DNA of 64,000 nucleotides from Bdellovibrio sp. UBA4095 (GTDB lineage: Bacteria; Bdellovibrionota; Bdellovibrionia; Bdellovibrionales; Bdellovibrionaceae). The stretch is from contig DFXZ01000013.1 of assembly GCA_002381805.1 (NCBI GenBank), positions 124,001 through 188,000 of the forward strand, in the 5' to 3' direction. Below the pieces are notes generated by a model. The model worked only from the letters and a program-made list of their open reading frames with translations, had not been told where the DNA came from and did no database searches. A program made the position numbers and the translations under genes. This document shows, one piece after another, positions 60,557 to 64,000 of the stretch (the first letter of the stretch is position 1; every line of letters starts with the position of its first letter).

Positions 60557-61249
60557 ATGAATAAGTTAGTTCTTGGAGGCCTTGTTATTTCAGCGATGGC
60601 TTTCAACACCGCTTGCGAAAGAAAAGTTAAATTAGATACCGACATGAAGAAAGCATCTTATGCTATCGGTCAGCAAATCGGTGGAAACTTAAAACAACAA
60701 AATATCGATTTCGATGCAGCAGCATTGAACCAAGCTCTGAAAGATGCAGCTGCTGGTAAAAATGAAATGTCTAAAGAAGACATGCAAAATGCAATGATGA
60801 AGCTTCAAGAAATGGCTATGAAAAAGCAACAAGAAGCTGCTGATACGAATGCTCAAGCCGGCAAAGATTTCCTTGAGAAGAACAAATCTGCTGAAGGAGT
60901 TAAGACAACAGCTTCTGGTCTTCAGTACATCATGGAAAAAGAAGGCACTGGCACTTCTCCTAAGAAAGATGATGTTGTTAAAGTTCACTACAAAGGAACT
61001 TTGACGAATGGTGAGCAGTTCGATTCTTCTTATGACCGTGGTCAACCTGCAGAGTTCCCGGTAAGCGGTGTTATCCCTGGCTGGACAGAAGCTCTTCAGT
61101 TGATGAAGCCAGGTGGAAAAGCGAAGCTTTTCATTCCACCTGAATTGGCTTACGGTCCATCTGGTCGTCCGGGCATCCCGCCAAATTCAGTATTGGTATT
61201 TGAAGTTGAATTGATCGAAATCGTTAAAGCTGGTAAAAAAGCGAAATAA
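60557..61249 (+). CDS. FKBP-type peptidyl-prolyl isomerase, Mip-like lipoprotein (230 aa)
   Basis: AGAGGAGA precedes ATG 60557. A signal peptide with NTACERK may be a lipobox. Residues ~30-105 are the dimerising helical FKBP_N domain (KKASYAIGQQIGGNLKQQ, KEDMQNAMMKLQEMAMKKQQE). The C-terminus is an FKBP domain (VKVHYKGTLTNGEQFDSSYDRGQPAEFPVSGVIPGW and AYGPSGRPGIPPNSVLVFEVELIEI). It folds periplasmic or surface proteins. It ends at the pdxH start (TAATG). Confidence 0.93.
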   Translation: MNKLVLGGLVISAMAFNTACERKVKLDTDMKKASYAIGQQIGGNLKQQNIDFDAAALNQALKDAAAGKNEMSKEDMQNAMMKLQEMAMKKQQEAADTNAQAGKDFLEKNKSAEGVKTTASGLQYIMEKEGTGTSPKKDDVVKVHYKGTLTNGEQFDSSYDRGQPAEFPVSGVIPGWTEALQLMKPGGKAKLFIPPELAYGPSGRPGIPPNSVLVFEVELIEIVKAGKKAK

Positions 61250-61836
61250 TGTTTGATCCAAACAAAGACCCTTTTGAAAATTTTGATCAGTTGCTGAAAT
61301 CGGCAACTGATCAGAAAATTCCTGAAGCTAACGCGATGGCCTTGGCAACGGTGAATCAAAAGGGAGTGCCCTCTGTGCGAACGGTCTATCTTAAAGAGGT
61401 GTCGCAAGGGGGCTTTGTTTTTTATGGCAACTACAAAAGTCATAAAGGACAAGATATCGAGCACAATCCCCACGTTTGCTTGAATTTTTATTGGCCGGCG
61501 ATTTGGCAGCAAGTGCGAGTTACTGGAGTTGCAGAAAAAGTTTCTGCTGAACAAAGTGATGCTTATTTCAAATCCCGTCCTCGATTAAGCCAAATCGGCG
61601 CATGGGCCTCTAATCAAAGTTCCGAGATTCCCAATCATCAGCATCTGATCTTGCGAGTGCAAGAGTACGAACGGCAGTTTGACGGACAGGAAGTTCCGCG
61701 TCCTCCACACTGGGGTGGCTGGCGAGTGATCCCCTCTGAGATTGAATTCTTTTTTGGCCTGACCGGCCGTCTTCATGAGCGCTATCTTTATCAGCGCGAC
61801 AATGGTTCCTGGAAAACTAAAATCCTGAGTCCCTAG
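61249..61836 (+). CDS. pdxH: Pyridoxamine 5'-phosphate oxidase (195 aa)
   Basis: The segments MALATVNQKGVPSVRTVYLKEV, FVFYGNYKSHKGQDI, RVTGVAEKVS, SRPRLSQIGAWASNQSSEI, PPHWGGWRVIPSEIEFF and the C-terminal RLHERYLYQR are the FMN-binding and substrate motifs of PdxH. It makes pyridoxal phosphate from the amine or alcohol form. It is slightly shorter than the E. coli enzyme (218 aa) at the N-terminus. It shares one base with the FKBP stop. A large palindrome follows 34 nt later. Confidence 0.95.
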   Translation: MFDPNKDPFENFDQLLKSATDQKIPEANAMALATVNQKGVPSVRTVYLKEVSQGGFVFYGNYKSHKGQDIEHNPHVCLNFYWPAIWQQVRVTGVAEKVSAEQSDAYFKSRPRLSQIGAWASNQSSEIPNHQHLILRVQEYERQFDGQEVPRPPHWGGWRVIPSEIEFFFGLTGRLHERYLYQRDNGSWKTKILSP

Positions 61837-61869
61837 ACTCCCATCTATTTGTATTGTCATAGTGCGAGC

Positions 61870-62009
61870 GTTGGCTAGAGAGTTCTCTTTGAATAAAGCT
61901 TCATCGGCACGCCATCCTGGCTCGTTGACGCCCGCCTTTGGCGGGTTCGCGCATCGTGCGCCGTCAAAGGCCGAGTTACGCTTTATTCAAAGAGAACTCT
62001 CTAGCCAAC
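61870..62009. repeat. Palindromic element with 30-bp perfect arms and internal hairpins
   Basis: The 30 bp at 61870-61899 (beginning GTTGGCTAGAGAG) are exactly inverted at 61980-62009. Inside, TTGACG (61925-61930) pairs with CGTCAA (61962-61967) and encloses two hairpins: CCCGCC-TTT-GGCGGG (61931-61945) and GCGCA-TCG-TGCGC (61949-61961). The whole folds as a branched cruciform. It has no ORF and no flanking target duplication that I can see. It may be a MITE-like or REP-like element, or an extreme terminator between convergent genes. Confidence 0.8.
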
Positions 62010-62080
62010 TCGACTTTGTCTTCTAAGTTTTTGTATATGTCGAATTGGTATTTCGGGGGCAGGGATATTTTTGATTGATG

Positions 62081-63091
62081 CTATAGGAAAAGCCGCGAGC
62101 AGGTTCTGGGCATGACCTTGTTTTTTTGTTCGAGGACTTTCCAAAGGATTTTGGAGCCGAGGTTGTTGTTCATTAGCTCGGGGTGGAACTGGAGTAGCAA
62201 TCCACGACCATTTTTGAATTCCGTGGCTTCGGTGATGCCGTCGGGACTTTGGGCTGCTAGCTGTAAAGGACCGCCTTCTTTAAAAATTACGGACTGGTGA
62301 TGCAGTGAATTTACATGAAGGCTTTTTTCAGCGCCTACTAACGAGCGTAGCAGCTGATGTTGGGTGTCTTTGATTTCGATGTTGTGCCAGTGGTCCGAAT
62401 GAGCGACTTTCTCGCCTATATGGAATGGAATATCTTGGATCATTTTATATCCAAGGGCGACGGAAGAGATTTGCGAACCTCGGCAGATTCCTAAAAGAAA
62501 TCCCTTTCCTTGGGCAACGTAAGATTTAATCAGACGAATCTCGAATTGATCTCTGGCGGGAATAGTTCGGCCGGAATGAAAGTTCTCCTGGCCGTAAAAG
62601 TGCGGAGCCACGTCATCGCCGCCCATAGCCACCATGAACGGGAATTTTTCAGCAATCTGTTTGTGAAAGTCCCGGCTTTCTGATTGGGAAAGTCCAATGT
62701 CAGCAACCAGCGGCAGGATGTAAGAAGTATGGCCACCGTCTGCAAAAATCTTCTTAAAGTTCGTCACTCGAAGAGAGTCTTGGGTGTAGTCCTTAGGTAA
62801 ATTCGCGATCAGCAATGCGCGGGACTCTCTTGTGGTGTCATTCAAGGGCTTAAAGTTCTGAATACTTAACTCAGGGGCTTTGCCTTCAAAAAGCTCCACG
62901 ATATCTGGCTGATTCGTCAGGTTTTGCAAGTAGCGTCTGGCGGCTTCTTCAGGGCTTTCGGATGCTTTGACCGGAAGAATAAGGGGAGCCTGACTGCGAC
63001 CTGGCAGCCACTCATAAAGGCGAATAAGTTCTGCTGCCCATGCAGAAGAAGAACCTAGGAGAAATAAAATGGTTAATAGAAAAAAGCGCAT
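62081..63091 (-). CDS. Exported class I glutamine amidotransferase-like hydrolase (peptidase C26 type, 336 aa)
   Basis: The signal peptide is MRFFLLTILFLLGSSSAWAA. The catalytic Cys is in GFLLGICRGSQISSVALGY, and the His-Glu pair in LLQFHPELM. The segments PFMVAMGGDDVAPHFYGQE and LHVNSLHHQSV follow the gamma-glutamyl-GABA hydrolase (PuuD/C26) branch. A periplasmic location is unusual for this family. It may hydrolyse gamma-glutamyl compounds released from prey. It is convergent with pdxH across the palindromic element. Confidence 0.85.
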   Translation of the reverse strand: MRFFLLTILFLLGSSSAWAAELIRLYEWLPGRSQAPLILPVKASESPEEAARRYLQNLTNQPDIVELFEGKAPELSIQNFKPLNDTTRESRALLIANLPKDYTQDSLRVTNFKKIFADGGHTSYILPLVADIGLSQSESRDFHKQIAEKFPFMVAMGGDDVAPHFYGQENFHSGRTIPARDQFEIRLIKSYVAQGKGFLLGICRGSQISSVALGYKMIQDIPFHIGEKVAHSDHWHNIEIKDTQHQLLRSLVGAEKSLHVNSLHHQSVIFKEGGPLQLAAQSPDGITEATEFKNGRGLLLQFHPELMNNNLGSKILWKVLEQKNKVMPRTCSRLFL

Positions 63092-63290
63092 ACCCTGCCA
63101 TCTTCAAAAACGATACCTCTTCAGCTTTGATTCAGGGGCAAACCAACTCATCCCACCGTCAAACTTTTGGTCGTCCAGATCGGGCTGCGTCACTTCGCGG
63201 TGGCTATATTTTTTAGTGGGTTATTTGAGAGAGTGACTGGGGCTTAGCTACGGACTTTGCAGGGGCAGGTTTTTTCAGAATCTGAAGGCC

Positions 63291-63317
63291 CAAAAATAAA
63301 GAGAGCCTCGAGGGCTC
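63291..63317 (-). terminator. Terminator of the last minus-strand gene
   Basis: On the minus strand GGGAGCC/GGCTCTC (one G.T) with loop CTCGA is followed by TTTATTTTT, 31 nt after the stop of the periplasmic protein gene. Confidence 0.75.
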
Positions 63318-63347
63318 CCTTTATAGAAAAATTCTGATTTAACCTGA

Positions 63348-63842
63348 TTACTGATTTTTCAAATCAACAACGCAAGTATAAGATTTTTGTGCAGCTGGGA
63401 TTCCGAAGAAATAAGCTGAATCATGCCATTTCTGCTGAATCGTCAAAAATCTGTCGCCAGAAATTTTCGCAACGGTGCGGATGGTTGAGTCACCATCAAG
63501 GCGCTGTCTGATATCCAGGCTCTTCTGGTCTCTGCTCATGTTATTTTGAAAATCGGACAAAGAAGCGGTCGTAGCGCCGGCAACTGTCGCTGCATCATAA
63601 TCCATAATAGCAAAACGATCGCCCACTTTTTCAATCATAATCAAGCAGTTGTTCGTGCCCACATCACCTTTTTCAAGAAGCTCACCCTTAAGTATAACAC
63701 CTTGTTGAGTGAACATACCTGCAGAGACTTTTCCGAATTTCTCAGCCTCAGTGATCAGTTCAGTCAATGTAACTGCCTGAGCTTGAGTTCCAAGCAGAGC
63801 GAACGTCAAGAAGCCTAGAACCGTCGTTTTCTTCATAGACAT
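63348..63842 (-). CDS. Exported protein of unknown function (164 aa)
   Basis: The signal peptide (MKKTTVLGFLTFALLGTQAQA) starts at either ATG 63842 or the second ATG 63836. The mature domain is beta-rich with two cysteines (NNCLIMI, YTCVVD) likely bridged, and has no known motif. It has its own terminator, so it is a single gene. The promoter must lie within 63843-64000, which otherwise holds nothing recognisable. Confidence 0.7.
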   Translation of the reverse strand: MSMKKTTVLGFLTFALLGTQAQAVTLTELITEAEKFGKVSAGMFTQQGVILKGELLEKGDVGTNNCLIMIEKVGDRFAIMDYDAATVAGATTASLSDFQNNMSRDQKSLDIRQRLDGDSTIRTVAKISGDRFLTIQQKWHDSAYFFGIPAAQKSYTCVVDLKNQ

Positions 63843-64000
63843 ATAATATCTCTTTCGAGCATTTGAGCTCGTTCGTTTAAGTTAGTTCGACTTGACGGGC
63901 TTAATGCGAATAGTATTCCTATTGTTAGGGTTGTTTTTATTCGTTACCAGAACAAAGCTGTGTAAACACTTTTGACGAAGTGCCGGTTAAGGCCGACGGA

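Noticed and set aside
63841..64000. TTGACG...TATTCC promoter reading out of the right edge
   Set aside because: Spacing and -10 match are poor and no downstream gene is visible within the window.

Overview
The window looks like the chromosome of a Bdellovibrio-type predatory bacterium (Bdellovibrionota). This is inferred from gene content, not from a database search. The signs are many secreted hydrolases and lipoproteins, a trypsin-like protease, a large fibre protein ending in an S74 intramolecular chaperone (like the mosaic adhesive trimer fibres of Bdellovibrio), a cbb3 oxidase with fused CcoN-CcoO, and moderate GC. No rRNA, CRISPR array, insertion sequence, integrase or prophage block is visible. 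One tRNA is present.

Layout. 1-2.6 kb: the start of a chemotaxis receptor and two lipoproteins (minus strand). 2.6-3.0 kb: a tRNA with CAT anticodon, its terminator, and a GC-rich hairpin stretch ending in a second copy of the tRNA 3' end. 3.0-7.2 kb: three dispersed copies of a ~300-bp element, each encoding a 35-36 residue basic, hydrophobic peptide. Between them lie an SGNH hydrolase, a DUF1684 protein, heme A synthase, and a ferredoxin/DGC-protein pair. 7.3-10.1 kb: secreted proteins, including a HExxH protein, and a MAPEG protein. 10.4-19.1 kb: a surface block with a small lipoprotein, the fibre, a PA14-like protein, a beta-helix lipoprotein and a GH5 lipoprotein. 19.1-29.7 kb: a hybrid histidine kinase, a PLA2-like protein, a small outer-membrane barrel, an EcsC protein, an MgtC/DUF4010 membrane protein, a phytase-like lipoprotein and a second HExxH protein. 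29.9-38.8 kb: an alpha/beta hydrolase, a histidine phosphatase, an NlpC/P60-like lipoprotein, the trypsin-like protease, a divergent GH3-type ligase/TetR pair and a KH-domain protein. 38.8-42.5 kb: an OmpA lipoprotein-CsbD-ZIP-GltS run. 43.4-51.6 kb: the fnr-ccoI-ccoS-ccoNO-ccoQ-ccoP-ccoG-tauE respiratory cluster. 51.7-58 kb: a secreted HNH nuclease, Cys-rich secreted proteins, an antiporter and an OmpR-type two-component system. 58-62 kb: tatA-selD-selU (mnmH), then an FKBP and pdxH. 61.9 kb: a palindromic element with 30-bp perfect arms. 62-64 kb: a C26-type amidohydrolase and a periplasmic protein.

The strongest candidate for an undescribed system is the three-copy peptide element. Each copy keeps a GC hairpin, a hairpin enclosing the Shine-Dalgarno sequence, an overlapping leader ORF, a peptide ORF with mostly synonymous or conservative changes, and a downstream anti-SD sequence. 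This layout recalls type I toxin mRNAs (hok/mok, TisB, AapA), but no function can be assigned from sequence alone. A second theme is oxygen control. TGAT-N4-ATCA boxes lie upstream of ccoI and between heme A synthase and the ferredoxin gene, and an FNR-type regulator with the expected cysteines is encoded beside the cbb3 cluster.
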